From the NCBI GenBank assembly GCA_033675545.1, contig JAWDGP010005026.1, forward strand, positions 1 to 64,000: 64,000 bases of DNA, in the 5' to 3' direction. A program made the translations under genes and the position numbers. Shown here one piece after another: positions 38,050 to 51,228 of this stretch; position 1 is the stretch's first letter, and each line of letters starts with the position of its first letter. Below the pieces are notes generated by a model. The model saw only the letters and a program-made list of their open reading frames with translations, was not told the origin of the DNA and made no database searches. This stretch comes from Elysia crispata (lineage: Eukaryota; Mollusca; Gastropoda; Plakobranchidae).

Positions 38050-38960
38050 CTTCAGGGAAAGCTGATTAGATTAGTCTCGTTGGATAAGGTGGGCTTTGGG
38101 ATGGCAACATTAAGCTGTTGTAAACAGTACAGATTTGAACAAATTAGCCTCCCCTAGATGGCAAAATTGAGGCTGTGATGGGCAATGGAAAGCTAAACTG
38201 ATTAGCCCCCGTGGTCATTACAGAGCCCACCACATACAGTTTTGACATGATAAACTAGATTCTTTGTCGGCAAGTGCAAATCCAATCAGACTGACTGCCA
38301 TCTGAGATGACAAAAACAAACCCCGTTTGGGCAGTGCAGAGGTGAACAAATTAGCCTCTCCCTAAATGGCAAAATTTAGCCCCTATTGGACAGTGAAGAG
38401 CTCAGTTGATTATCCTCCATCGGTTATTACACTTGCAAAGCTGAAGAGATGAACTTTCAATTGGTAAATCAAACAGATTGATTGCTCTCTGAGATAACAA
38501 AATGAGTCGACCTGGGGCAATGCAGAGCTGAACCGGTTGGTCTTTCTGTGGAATGGGAATTTGAGAATGAGATATCTGTCTCTACAGATTGAAACAAAAT
38601 TGCTTGTATTTGTTTGCAGTTTGATTTAGCCTGTCAACAACACAGTGATCTAAGACCTTCTTTCATATCAGACTTGGGGGAGGGTGGGAAAGAAAGGAAC
38701 TGAAGTGATGTCCTAAAACTCGTCTTTGGACTGTAGGGAGCTTGGACTTGTCAAAAAGTGAAGAAATGAACAGATAAGCATTGGTCAAGTGTGATAAAAT
38801 TGTCCCCCATTCGACATTATAAATACTAAAAAAATGATCTTTGCCCTGGATTGGAAATGAGAGCCTCTGAACAAATAAGCCATTATTGGGCATGCAAACT
38901 TGAGCCTCCGTTGGGCATATCCGAGCTGAACAGACTGATCTATTTATCATATACAAATTC
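38050..38960. repeat. Diverged repeat field, copies of the same module
   Basis: At least eight degenerate units share GGGCAGTG-AGAGCTGAAC, AAATTAGCCTCCCCT and ATGGCAAAATTGAGCC, spaced irregularly at about 55-75 bases. The TTTGATTTAGCC/ACAACACAGT-ATCTAAGAC block recurs at 38615-38690. No coding frame survives. Confidence 0.7.
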
Positions 38961-39324
38961 CATCAATATAAATTAAATTATCAAGATTCCACGACTGAAT
39001 ATTGCCTGCTCACTCTGAAAGATCCATCCGAAATGAGAAATCATTCTATTTTGTAGCTTGAATTTAGGTGTTGTTGGGGGATCATTCAGCGGAAACTTGA
39101 CAATTTGCCCGGTATCCCCTGGAGGAAGAATGTTTACAACAAATCTCACTTAACATTAATTGATTTATTGATTAATCGAGTTATGGCTTTTTAACAGTTG
39201 TTTTGTCATGCAGAATTTTCTGCAACTGCAATTGGTTTTTGCTTCTTCGAGAGTTGCATTATCGTCAAAGTTAATTTTTCCGTAAACATTGGAAGGATTT
39301 GGGCACCAAAATTACTGGATATGG

Positions 39325-39395
39325 TCAGGTTCGAACCCACTAGGTCAGCAGATAGAAAATTTAATGTATGCGCAGGGACCAACTTTACCAGTGTG
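39325..39395 (-). mobile_element. tRNA-like SINE head
   Basis: The minus strand carries TGGTAAAGTTGG (A-box-like, 39379-39390) and GGGTTCGAACC (B box, near 39327-39337) at roughly tRNA spacing, but flanking stems do not fold as a tRNA by eye. It underlies the 5' part of the plus-strand open frame that leads to the exon at 39465. Confidence 0.45.
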
Positions 39396-39464
39396 ATGAT
39401 GGGACCTTCATTACCTGGAAAACAAAGATGTTCGAAGTTTTTTTTGCCTTGGACACAAGAGGAA

Positions 39465-39705
39465 ATGAATTCGAAGAGAAGGCTTTCGCTCCTTCCTAAT
39501 TCTAAGCTGCAATGTTTAATTCTTTTTACGGCAGTTTCCATTCTTGTTTTAGTCTGGGTCTTTCCAGAGGGAGATGTATGTGCCTGTCAGAGACAGAATA
39601 TGAACAAAAGTTGGAGCTCGAGCTACATTATGTGCTTCAGATTTAGCAATTTAATTCGCTCAGCCCAAACATATTCTTTTGAAACTTCCCCAATGCAGTG
39701 TGAAG
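39465..39705 (+). CDS. Candidate first coding exon of a type II membrane protein
   Basis: ATG at 39465 begins MNSKRRLSLLPNSKLQ, followed by a hydrophobic stretch CLILFTAVSILVLVWVF. This is a short basic cytoplasmic tail plus signal anchor, as in Golgi glycosyltransferases and other type II proteins. The remaining ~45 residues include two Cys (CAC), one NKS sequon and a SSSYIMCFRFSNLI segment. The exon ends QCE plus one base at a good donor (AAG then GTGAGC). The upstream in-frame extension runs through a SINE-like segment and is not taken as coding. No following exon could be identified, because a giant GA tract begins 200 bases later. The protein family is not recognised. Confidence 0.4.
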
Positions 39706-39883
39706 GTGAGCCGTGAGAGTTTGGGTTCAAACTAGAGGTTTGAAGGGCAAGAGTTTGAACAATATCGGTACTTGCATTTCGTAGACATAGCTGGTGGAAC
39801 TAAACTTTATCACACAGACACCGATTCCGATAAGCAGTAATAGAAACACAAATAATACTAAAATAAAGAAAGATATCATATAT

Positions 39884-40713
<830 letters not shown>

Positions 40714-40719
<6 letters not shown>

Positions 40720-41513
40720 AGACAAAAAAAAAGATAAAGATTAGGATACTTTTGCAGGGAAAGAGAGAAGAGAGAAATTGAGAAGGGTTGTAAGCTGAGG
40801 CAGAATAACATTTGCAGAGAAAAAGATAGATAATGGAAATGGAAAATTGTTTAATAGAAAGAAAGTCAAGAAAATACAAAGAGAGAATGCACTTACTTTT
40901 CTCAGAAGATTTATCAAGAAATACACCATGGCCTTCTCTCGGGTTATATCTTTGGTCTTTGGTCAGGTCTCTCTGAATTAGCTACTGCCAAAATACTGCA
41001 GTGGTTCCTAATTACAAACTTAAATATAACAGATCCTCAAATCTAAGGGGGAAGGTAAAAAAAATAGGTAACATCCACTAAAGGACATTTTTTTTAAGGT
41101 GATATATTTGAAAGAGCCTGAAATAGAATATCTGATTTTGAAAAAAGTAAAAATTTTGTTTTATTGAACTTCCAAATTAGCTACTACAGTCATAATTGGC
41201 ATTGATATTTTATCTACTTTTTTTGCTCTGATTTTAATATCAGATTTTCATAGTTAAAGTAGGTCTGCAAAAGAAAAAGTAAATTAAAGAACACTATTAT
41301 CAGGAAATTTTCTTAAAAAAAAAAACCCTGAACACATGGCTTTCAAACTAAACTTTTAATATTTTAAAAATAACTCGTCTAATTATTAATCCATAGATTA
41401 CTCTTGAAACTGCTTCACGTCATACCTCCCAGTGTATTGTTCCAGAAGTTAAACCAAGTGATGTGATCTTGTATGAGCTTTCCTAGTTTGGTTCAATACA
41501 CAGTGCTGGTCTA
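40714..41513. other. Intergenic or intronic, no gene seen
   Basis: Purine-rich continuation of the GA tract to about 40900, then AT-rich unique sequence. Confidence 0.4.
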
Positions 41514-41572
41514 CTATGATACATCTTCTTCTCCAATGTCAAGATCAAGGTAAAGTTGGGAGAAGGGAGACA
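41514..41572 (-). CDS. Candidate last exon, copy A
   Basis: Minus strand acceptor (pyrimidine-rich CTGCCTCCTGATAG), two bases completing a codon, then SPFSQLYLDLDIGEEDVS and TAG. A sister copy at 42109-42155 has the same entry phase and a closely similar peptide. This suggests alternative C-termini of one minus-strand gene whose body lies further right. The family is not recognised. Confidence 0.4.
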
Positions 41573-42108
41573 CTATCAGGAGGCAGGAAATAAATAAGAG
41601 AAATACATAGGTTAACAAACCAAGTGATGTATTTATTTCGTCAAATAGTGCTTTTCATTTAAAAGACGAGCCAACAGAGCACAATTTCCTCTTAAATGTA
41701 ATCTTTAATATGTGCTCCTCAACGTAATGCTTTCAGCCATTCAGAGACCTATTTAAAAAGCATTAGATCTGTTGTTATTAAAGCCTAGCTTGCTTGCTTG
41801 CTTCACACTTGTACAGAGAATGATGCTAAATTCACTTCACTAAAATAATCAGGGTGAATGCAAACCCTGAAATCTGATTCTGAAAATTAATTCATGTCAT
41901 ACTATAACAGAAATGAGTGTATGTGCCCACCATTCAACATGACATTCTTTGAACCATTAATGTTTAATGCATTCTCTATGCCCTTAGCCACCATACTTTT
42001 TATTGAACTTTCATGAGCGATGTTAAATTATAAATCATATCTGCAGATGATGATATAATCTCTTGACTTCAGTCCTGTGAGGCTACACATGGCTGGCTCA
42101 AGCTAGTT

Positions 42109-42155
42109 TCACATCTCTTCTCCGATGTCAAGGTCAAAATCAAGCTGGGAGGAAA
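42109..42155 (-). CDS. Candidate last exon, copy B
   Basis: Minus strand acceptor (GCTTTTTTGATAAG), two bases, then SSQLDFDLDIGEEM and TGA. Shares the LD(L/F)DLDIGEE core and entry phase with copy A about 590 bases away. Confidence 0.4.
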
Positions 42156-43715
42156 CTTATCAAAAAAGCAAAGAATAAAAAGATCAACGTAATAATTAGT
42201 TCTGCATGTGGATAGCATAATTTATACAATTGCAGTATGACACAAATGGATAACATTGAAAGAGAGGGTTGAAGATTTTTTAAACTAATTCATGACATCT
42301 TGTTAAGCTATTGACATGTCAAAGGGCAGCCTGTAAAATTTGATTTATACTAGGCTTTAAAAAAAATCATTAAAATCTATTGTTCGAGGAGATATTCAAA
42401 ACTGCTTATAAACATAATTGTCTAGATATAGAAACCTTACTCCTATCCCATTCCTGGTCTCTCTATTGAGCCCGATTCCTAGATCCTGAAACCTTTTCTA
42501 GATATATGAGGAGCCCACTTTCAAAATCTGCTAAGTCAATTTTTTTGTGTAAAAATTGATTTAATTCTCTTGGCCCTCTTTTGGGTTATCTCTTTGGCTT
42601 TTATTAAAAATTTGGCAATCAGAATCTTCTAACTCATTGATATTAGGAATGAAAAATGTAATAGAAGTTCAAAACCATGTTAAGTCAAGAACACAAATGT
42701 GCTATTTTCTTGAAATGAAGCGTAAATGACTTAGCAGGGTTTGCAAGTGGCCGCCTCATATGGTCTTTATAGGTGTAATCACAAGATGGCAATTTTTATC
42801 AAGATTTTAAACTGTATTCTTGTACATGTTCATTGAAAAGATAGAAATCAAAACAAAAAATGATTAGTTTGAAATGGTTATTATTTTTTTTTAATCCAAA
42901 CTATCTGGGTATTCAAGTTTTGATGGCAGTGGTAAGAAGAAAAGAATTGCAATGGGCAATACTTCTCAGATTGTAAAAGAAAACTATCAAAACTAAGCTT
43001 GGCTTGAGTGTGTCAGGAGATGGAGGTTTAGGATGTGTGGATGAAATGTAGTGACAAAATGTTAATTTTGATTGTTATTATTATAAGGTGATATAATCTT
43101 AGGAAAATGTGCTGGGAGACAGGGATTTTGGCATTATTCGTGATGAAAATGCTTCAGCTTCATATTCTTGATGTCAGAATGCCATAAAGCCTCCCATACT
43201 CAAATACACAGATGGACATGCTTTTTCTACATAAACACAAAACCAACTAGTGTAAAAATTTTCTCTGGCCACCTTTAATCACTGTTGATAACACGGTTGG
43301 TCATTCTACTTACAGTTTTGTCCTCCTCTTCCCTCTTTGTCATTATTTGCTATTGTCAGGACAGACTTAGGTGAGCTTCAGTTTGGTAGTCACCAATTAT
43401 AGACTATAAGTTATACAAGATTAAACCATTACCTTGGGGACCATTCTTTAATGACGTCAGCTTTTTTCAGCCAATTTTTACCCCCTCTCTCCCTCCAGTC
43501 AGCCTATAATCAGCTTTTGTTTGACCCCCCCCCCCCCCCCCCCTTAAGCTGAGATCAGTTTTATAGATCAATAATATTTCTATCAATTGCACATTTGTTT
43601 CGTCACGAATACCATCTCTTTGGCCAAATTAAAAAAAAAATGATATTTTTTATTTCTAAAAATGGACAGCCATTAAATTTTTCAAAGCTGACATCAGCTT
43701 TTCCTTCAACTTTGG
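42156..43715. other. Unassigned; C19 tract at 43525-43543
   Basis: No supported exon. A 19-base C run and a TGACGTCA CRE-like site (43452-43459) are the only marked features. Confidence 0.4.
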
Positions 43716-44660
43716 TGCAGCAAGCAACAAACCATCAAGAGAGGACAGTCCATGGAGTGGATGTGAGAAAAAGTCTTCCCAATGCATCAATGATCCTAAA
43801 CTCATTTGTCAATGATAATCCATGCTTCTCGTATTGTGTGGAAAAGCCATATCAATCTACTGCTTTGGGGCAAACATATCCTGACACAGTCCAATGCCAC
43901 AGATGAATATTCATATCATGTATTGGATGACTTAGTGAGCGATCCTTACTACATGCCATTAGCATCTGACGAGATTTCAGAAAACCACTCGCCTGATGAT
44001 GGAATTGAGAGACATGAACATCGACCAGCCACTTCAGTCAATGCAAGTCAGCCTCAAAATGTACCAGCATGTGACCAACAGGACAATAACTTTGAAAGTT
44101 GTCAAGAGTTGAGTAGAGGGTGATCCGTGAGAGGAAGTACAAGAAACTCATAGAATTCGAAACAACTGAAAGTGCAACATGGAAAAGAAAGAAACCTTGG
44201 ATTGAAATATCCGGAAAATCTGTTCCTTAGAGAAATATAGGTGAATCATGGGACAGTAATGTTTGCAAGGCAAAAGGATTTTTTACCACAAATTTACGAA
44301 TACATTTTGTCTTGATATCAACAAGGGTTTTTACTTCAATGGAGAACTGCATGAACAAATGAAATTCATCGCATCTTGTGTTGAGATTCAAAACCCGAAA
44401 CGAGCAAAAAAGAACAGTAATAAAGAACCTTGAAATATTTGTCTTTGAATATGAAAAGAGTTGTTTGTCGAATGTTTTTGAGCACATTGGAAACTAGGCA
44501 AGGTCAAGTGAGAACAGCTGTTCTCTGTGCGATGCTCCTCCATACGCTAGGAGGAACAAAACATGTATCAAAAATCTTGGTCTGCAATTTTAAAACAAAC
44601 CATGGACAGCAAGGGTGATGCAATGCACTCTGTCATTGAAAGCAAGGTTTCCTTGACCCT
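43716..44660 (+). pseudogene. Decayed transposase-like coding region
   Basis: Frames that shift repeatedly read in order QATNHQERTVHGVDVRKSL, then YSYHVLDDLVSDPYYMPLAS with an acidic stretch, ATWKRKKPWIEISGKSVP, a Cys/Lys-rich CKAKGFFTTNLRIH segment, a MKFIASCVEIQNPKRAKKNS block, and VVCRMFLSTLETRQGQVRTA. This order (basic CK segment, 'fI...V...PKR', 'VCk.mFl.TL.i...vr.a') is the layout of the N-terminal region of a multicopy transposase-like protein family in invertebrate genomes. I know the pattern but not a secure superfamily name. Stops and frameshifts between all blocks show that it is dead. Downstream, to about 45000, only a weak continuation is possible. Confidence 0.45.
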
Positions 44661-47600
44661 CTGAAATAGTGCATCCAGCGTAACTGGCCATCTTGATCAA
44701 AACAGCAAGGTCTTTTGGTAAAATGCAATACCAGCTTTGCCAAATCAACACAAAAAACATTAATTGGAAAGAATACATACCTTAAATTCTCAAAATGTCG
44801 AGACTTGATCTGATGATTTGGCTCGTTTTGTGCGCTTCAGCAGTCTCGACATTACCTAAGCCAGCATACTTATCTCCAACTTGGTTATCACTTGACAAAT
44901 ACAAAGACCTCATGCCCTTTTGTTCAGGAATGAACCTTGTAGTTTGTCAGCAATCAAGTTGCATTCTTCACCAACCTCCATCATTTTGTAGAGTGAACTC
45001 GTAAAAGTTTTGTGGCTGTACATAATGAGAAATTCCAAATTGTTTTTGGGGAGAGATTGTGTGTTAAGTGGGTGTGTTTTTCTTCTCATAATACTCCTAC
45101 AGCGTGTATGTGTAATTAAGTGACAAGAAGCGTACATTATTATGCAAACTGAAATGTTATTAAACCACCGCCCCCCACCCATACACAATTGTGCTTCCTG
45201 TATCACGACAGCCTTTATGACTTTGCTAAATGTTTAATTCAACTATGAAATTGAATATGAATTCATCTCTGCTTCCCATATTTAGCATATTGAATTAAAA
45301 AAAATCAAGATGGTTACAGATTGCAGCATTTGGCGTAAACATATTCCTCAGAATGGAAAACACCTCAGATACAAAAATCTCTTGCAGGAAGAATGTGAGC
45401 AGTCTGGCAGGATTTTTATTTAGCTGAAAGTTGTTTTTCAATGTCTACCTCCATAAAATAAAATGGGGAATAGTGTTTTGAATGGTGCATTCTTAAGCAA
45501 ATGGATAAGTTATTTTGCCAATTTCTTACTTATTTTCCTTACATGTGGAGAATATGAAATGTTCCAAATTTATTGCTTGAAGAATTTTTAGATTAGCAAA
45601 GTGACAAATGTGTGACCCTGCCTTTGCAATGAGAGACGAAAACGGTTTTAACAAAGCTTTTAAGTTTCTACAAGTTTTTGCAAGCAGCAAAGTGACAAAA
45701 GTCTAGATTTCATACACAAACGGTTATGATGAAAGAAAAATAAATGTATCAACCTATAGATTGAGGCAATTTTATGCAACACGACAATTTTCAAACAATA
45801 GAATAAAAATTAAGCTTTTTTTTTTTTTCGAATATCAAAAAAATCCCATAAAATCTTTTAACTGCTCTCCTGAAAAATTGTGATTTTGCGCTTTCGTCAC
45901 TAAGCCAAAATCAGTGATGAAATATTACTACCAGTCTATTATTATGATTTTTTTTTATCAGACCTGTATTACTAAATGGTTACTCAATTGTGGGTAATCA
46001 TCCCATCTAATTAACTCAATGTATATACAACATGTTACACATTTTTTTTTCTCACTCAGAAACTAATCTGGCTCTAGAAACACTTCTCTTGCAGCGCCAT
46101 GAAAGACGCTCTTTGGAAGTTTCCTAAGGTATTTAAGGGTTGAAAGAGCTTTTACATATCTTTTTCAGTAAGAGCTGAGGATGAATATTGTCTACAGTGA
46201 TTTTTTTAATATTTATGGGTAGCAATGCTTTCCTTGTAGAATGCAGTTTTATTGCTTTTCTAAATTGTAAATAGAGTATAGAAAGATTTTAATTTTAGCA
46301 CTGGGTAGAACTCGCCCCCTTTAAAATCATCTATAAAACAAAAGTGGCATTTGAATTCACGATTAAACGACAGATATCACTGACTCTTCCCACTATTACC
46401 TTGGCTCTCAAGTAGCTCTCTACTACAGAGGAAAATGGGCATCAAAGTCATCTAGAATAAGGTGGGTTTTTTTCTTATTCTGATTAATAAGAGTTTTCTT
46501 GTTGGTTTTTATGCTTCAACTCTACTAAGTAAAACAAAATGATCACTCTGAACTGTGACCACAGATGCAATAGCAAGCATAAGGGTGTCAAGTCAAAAAG
46601 CTGTGAATATTGTGTTCTTTTTACAATGCAGCCTTTGGCAAGGACAAGAAAATAAAATCCCTGTGAGAAAGGTATTATGTAAAATACAACATTTTTCATC
46701 TATGCCCTAACAGCAAATAACCTGACAAATGTGGACAGAATAGGGAATCTCACAAAGTTTAATACAAGTTTTCCCTCTTATTTTTTCCACATGGAAGTCC
46801 CCCAGGTTGTTTTGTGACAAAGGACTCTCAGCTTATCCACAATTCAGACTTTTTCATTTTGCAAATTTTGAAAGGCGATAGACCTCTCAACATGATTGAG
46901 TACATTAGTGGGTGATTCCATGTAATAGCAAAGAGGTACTTCAACTGCTGGGTTCTCTATGTACCATCTTTCAAGCTAAACAAAGTAACACCATACCTGG
47001 TTATCCTTGAAATATGCTCTCATTAGTTAGAAAACTGTGAAGCTCTTTAAGCAGAGCAGGAGCACAAAATGATAATATATAAAAAAAGAGCTTCTCCTTA
47101 GCAACCCTTTATTGAAAACTTCCGAGCAAAGAGCGTTGTGTTGGCACACACTAGACTAGTGTGTGACAAAAGGGCGCAAAGTCTTGAATTCCTAAAAAAC
47201 TAACTTTTCACTATAGTTTAATATTCCTTTAAGTGTGCAAAAAAACCCATGAAATTTTGATAAAAGAGTGTACATTCCTCAAGAAGAGGAGGGTCAAAAC
47301 AATATGCAAAAGCATGCAGAGAAATATAGAAATAAAAAATATATGAACACAAAATCCATCCCAAGTAATGGATATTTAGATGTGCTAAATGTGCTGAGAG
47401 AAATTGTGCCATTCTTACTTGCAATTTTAAGTCACATGGAAGAAAAAAAAAGGTTGGGGATGAAAGTCTGTGTAATGATATTTCAGATCAAATGATTGTT
47501 CCCGCTCCACAAAGGCACAATGTTTTGAAGGCTGTAAGCAGAATGAGAAACTAGAGTTTGAAACAAAACATCTTAAACCCTGCTTCACTTACTACTCTTC

Positions 47601-47989
47601 ATTTTCAAGCATTCAAACCAATCTTTACATGAACTAGTTATAAAATGTAGAGAATCTGGAGGGATGGTTATATTTTTAACAACCACAAAACGAGCGCCAA
47701 TAAGAAATTTTGTGAGTAAATGCTTTGGAAACCTTTGCACGAATAAAAAATTTTCCAAGTCAATTCAAAACGTATTCTGTTAAAGTGCTTCAATAGGTCT
47801 ATAAATTTACAGGTTCTATCTACTGGTAAAATTGTAAATGATATACCTCAGAGTGCTGTTAATATTAAGATTCTCATTTTCATTTGGAAACACATATTTT
47901 ATAGAATGTTTGTCAGTTTAGTTTTCATGTTCTGGCCAGCTTAAACGTAGGTGAAGAGATTTCCTTGGGCACGCAATCAGAAAAAAACA
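44661..47989. other. Intergenic or intronic; nothing recognised
   Basis: AT-rich unique sequence with a 21-bp palindrome at 47145. Short frames on both strands have no motif or splice support. Confidence 0.4.
47145..47165. repeat. Perfect 21-bp palindrome
   Basis: CACACACTAG, a central A, and its exact complement CTAGTGTGTG. Confidence 0.85.
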
Positions 47990-49190
47990 TAGATCCGCCC
48001 ATAGGGCACAGAGCAAGCATTGCAAAAATAATTTGAATCATCGCTTGCAAATGCATAGTTAAGATTCAATTTCAACACCAAGGTCTTTTCTAAGACCTGA
48101 AAAATAAAAAAAAAAAAGGGGAAATAGGAAACTGTTCCAGAACTTGCAATTAGCAGAGAAAAAAAATTTTGATTTACAGCAAAGGCAAATTCAACCTTAA
48201 GCATCTTTTACAGCAACACTAAAGAATAAGACAGTTACACTGTGTTTCTTCTGGCTTTAATTGGAATTATATGTACAAAGTGTATGAGTAAACTAAGAGC
48301 AAGCTGTATGCTGCTAGGGATTGATGATTAATAATGTTGAAGCAATTTTGAGATGCTTTGGCATTAGAAAGACCAAGAACTTGATGAGATTTAGAACTGA
48401 AGGCCGCATGAATAAAATGCCAATGATATAATATGAAAGTTTAGATACGTTTGCAAAATATTTTCCAGATTTACTGAAGACTTTGGTATTTTAATGTAGC
48501 AGTGGTTGCATAGATATGTGTGTATGCAGAGAATACTGTTGGTATTTTGTTATGGAATCTGAATGAATCTACTCGATACCTTTGAGTCTGTTCCTCAGCC
48601 CAATTTGTGCCCGATTATCAGGGCTTTAACTCTGAACCAGTCAGAAGCCTAAACTTGAATCCTTCAAGCAAATTACAGTGATGTAAATAAAAAAAATCCA
48701 ATACATAAATGGCATACATAATTGTGGCCAGTTTGTCAGTGAAAAGGCTGTTGCAAGCATAGCATCATTTTTATCGATACATATGAGTAAATATGAATAT
48801 TTTTATAAATGCAATCAACCAGTACAATGTAATGACATGTCTTGATGAACTTATAACTGATTGGATGCCCACCGCCAAAGAAAAATAAAGGTATGGGACA
48901 ACTCAGACAGGAATAGAACAGTGGTAATCATGGAGCAATCTGAGGATAGATTGTAAGACATATACCTGTACCAAAATCAAAGCGGCCAAGTTTTCACACT
49001 GTTTTCTATCATTTTCACATACAATGTATGAGGTGCTCTTATCAAGAGTTTAAAATTTCTCAAGAATACAGTTTGCTTAGCAGCTTGGTCTACATTGGGC
49101 AAGCAACCCATCTTTCTGTTTAAGTTTGAAATTGAACTTTAAGTACTCTTGTACCTATCGAAGAGAAGTGTCCAAGTCTATCCCAATTTG
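47990..49190. repeat. ~1.2-kb duplicated segment, copy 1
   Basis: Collinear with 51905-53070. Shared blocks include GCAAATTACAGT then TAAATAAAAAAA, AAAAGGCTGTT-AAGCATAGCATC, GCAATCAACCAGTAC, GCCAAAGAAAAATAAAGGTA and TTTAAAATTTCTCAAGAATA. On the minus strand an acceptor-like TTTTTCAG near 48099 opens a frame starting VLEKTLVLKLNLNYAF that runs to a stop near 47977. Confidence 0.75.
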
Positions 49191-49758
49191 AAAAAGAATT
49201 TTATTTCCTGGCAATGCCAAATAGCACAACCTGGCTTTGTCTGGCATTTTTATTTACATATCTCAAACTTGACACATCCCACCAAGGAAGTGGTTAGGTT
49301 TTAGGAGAACGAGCAAATTAAAAAAAAACCCAAAAACCCAGCATTAAGTATAGATGGGAATTTTTTGAGACAAAAGGTCTGTTAACAGGTAAAATTGTGA
49401 ATGTTACACCTTAAAGTGCAGTTTATGGTTGTCATGTCAATGAGAACTCGGCCATCGTATGATCCTTCAGTTCGGACTAGACCTCTTCAAGAATATTAAA
49501 CCTAGTCAGGCTTTGAAACCTAAAAAATATTGTAATAAGTGTAAAACAATATATCATCTGAATTAATGATTCAGTATAGTCACAGCCCCAAAAAAGTTAA
49601 CCTCTCAGCAAAAAGTACAATTCATAGACCTGTAAAATCAATTTCATGCAAAAAAAAAAGTCTGCACATTCTATTTATAAATGCTTGACAGTTTTGCTGT
49701 CACAGAAATAGCAAAGGTGCTCACTCCTTCTGAGCAGGTGATTTTGTGTTGAAGGCCA

Positions 49759-50377
49759 ATGCATATTCTCCAAATTAAATTTTTACGATTTTTAATACAT
49801 TTTCTTGAGCATTCCAGCTGCCTGCCAGAGGGAATTAATATTTGTATTGATGTAGGAAAGCGTCCTCACATTGAGATTAAATCGGGTTGTTTGAATGATT
49901 TGGTATATTTACTAGCCAATTCCAAAGTGAATAGCTTAGGCCTTAGTTTTAGTCAGATGGTGTTAAGAGAAATTATTACATTTTTACACATTAATTATGA
50001 ATGCGCAAAGATTTGCATGTCAGAGTAATTATTGGGTGTTGTACAGTAATTGTGATAGTGCAAAAGATTTACACGCTCTAGCGAGGCTTTGTGTGTGTGG
50101 TGATATCCTGTGTATGACCTAGTAACCTCAGATGAGCGTAGCTCTTTCGTTTTCTTTGTTAAGGCATAGAATTCCTAACATCAGTTGCTTTAGTAGCACT
50201 CGTCAAGCAGGGCTAGTTTTACAGGAAGAGGGACTTGTGTATTCTATAATCTGTTATACTTCATCTGTTAGGTGTGAAGATATAGTTCGGAGTCAAATGT
50301 ATTACTATCCAGAGGACTTGCCTTCAAGTCAGTGGTATCGTTGTCTCCGGATTATCACCATTGGATTGCCGTCATGA
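49759..50377 (+). pseudogene. Broken protein-like reading frame, unrecognised
   Basis: One frame (49759-50028) encodes LPEGINICIDVGKRPHIEIK and CLNDLVYLLANSKVNSLGLS. A shifted frame continues NYWVLYSNCDSAKDLHALAR and ends at a TAG near 50120. A third frame (50132-50377) continues IPNISCFSSTRQAGLVLQEE. Composition and continuity suggest one decayed protein-coding stretch of about 200 residues. I do not recognise the family. No splice sites explain the frame changes. Confidence 0.35.
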
Positions 50378-51163
50378 ACTTCAATTATAAAAATAAGTTC
50401 TGAACTGTTGTGTGTACAGGTACTGTAGTTACGGGCCACCAAGTGATATTCTTTTGTAGTTGTGTGTTGGGTGTTTTGCTATATACCTAATTATACACAT
50501 ACACTCTGTGCTATAACTTCCCCATCTTTTCTGGTCTGTTTATCCTGTCCTCTACTTTTAAAGCTTTATTTAATCGATGTAAACGTTGATTGTTGATTAC
50601 CCTTTGATCATTACTTATATTGCTGGAACTGCCACCTATCAAAGTCGTTTGTTCCCTACTTTTAGCTTAATTGTGTAAGTTATCACTAACCCTTGCATTA
50701 AATTAGGGTTCATCACAAATAGGTGATTGCTTAGAATAACAGCATATCACAGGTAAGACTTTATTCATACACAGAAGTTAAGTGGTAACAAGGTGCTTTG
50801 GATCTACATGTAAATTCAACTTTAAAAACCCATAAATCATCGAGGTTTCATCCTTTTGGAAAAGCATATATACCCATTTCCAGCAAGGCAAGGCATTCTT
50901 CTAAAATATGTTCAACAATGTAAATATTGAATTAGAAAAGTTAAAGACTGGTTCCTTCCTTTTGACCTGGTGATTGCCGTATCCCATGTCTACATGTTGA
51001 GACCAATCTGTCTATTGCAGGTCTTCTTTACCCTTTGATTATTTTGCTCAACTCTTTAAGATTCTCATTTTTATTTTGGAGGATCTTACATAGTTCTTTT
51101 ACGAATGAAATGTCTTCAAAATTTAGTTTCTAGGTCAACAGCCATGTCCCTCAGCAGAATTAC
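50378..51163. other. Unassigned sequence
   Basis: No gene, RNA or repeat recognised. Confidence 0.4.
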
Positions 51164-51228
51164 CTTTGCAAGTTTGTCTGCATTCTCATAGCGTTGAGAA
51201 AATTGAATCAGCATTAAGACAAATCTAC
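51164..51228 (-). CDS. Possible internal exon, minus strand
   Basis: Acceptor TTTCTGCTTTCTAG, 65 nt, donor GTAATT. The open frame reads RFVLMLIQFSQRYENADKLA then K. A stretch just upstream (51481-51425) reads MDFSVVYASLTFVSWISSI to a GTAAGT donor, but its phase does not join this exon, so the gene model is unresolved. Confidence 0.25.

Noticed and set aside
39206-39541. 111-codon minus-strand ORF opposite the signal-anchor exon
   Set aside because: Shadow of the plus strand plus a tRNA-like SINE head; no splice or promoter support.
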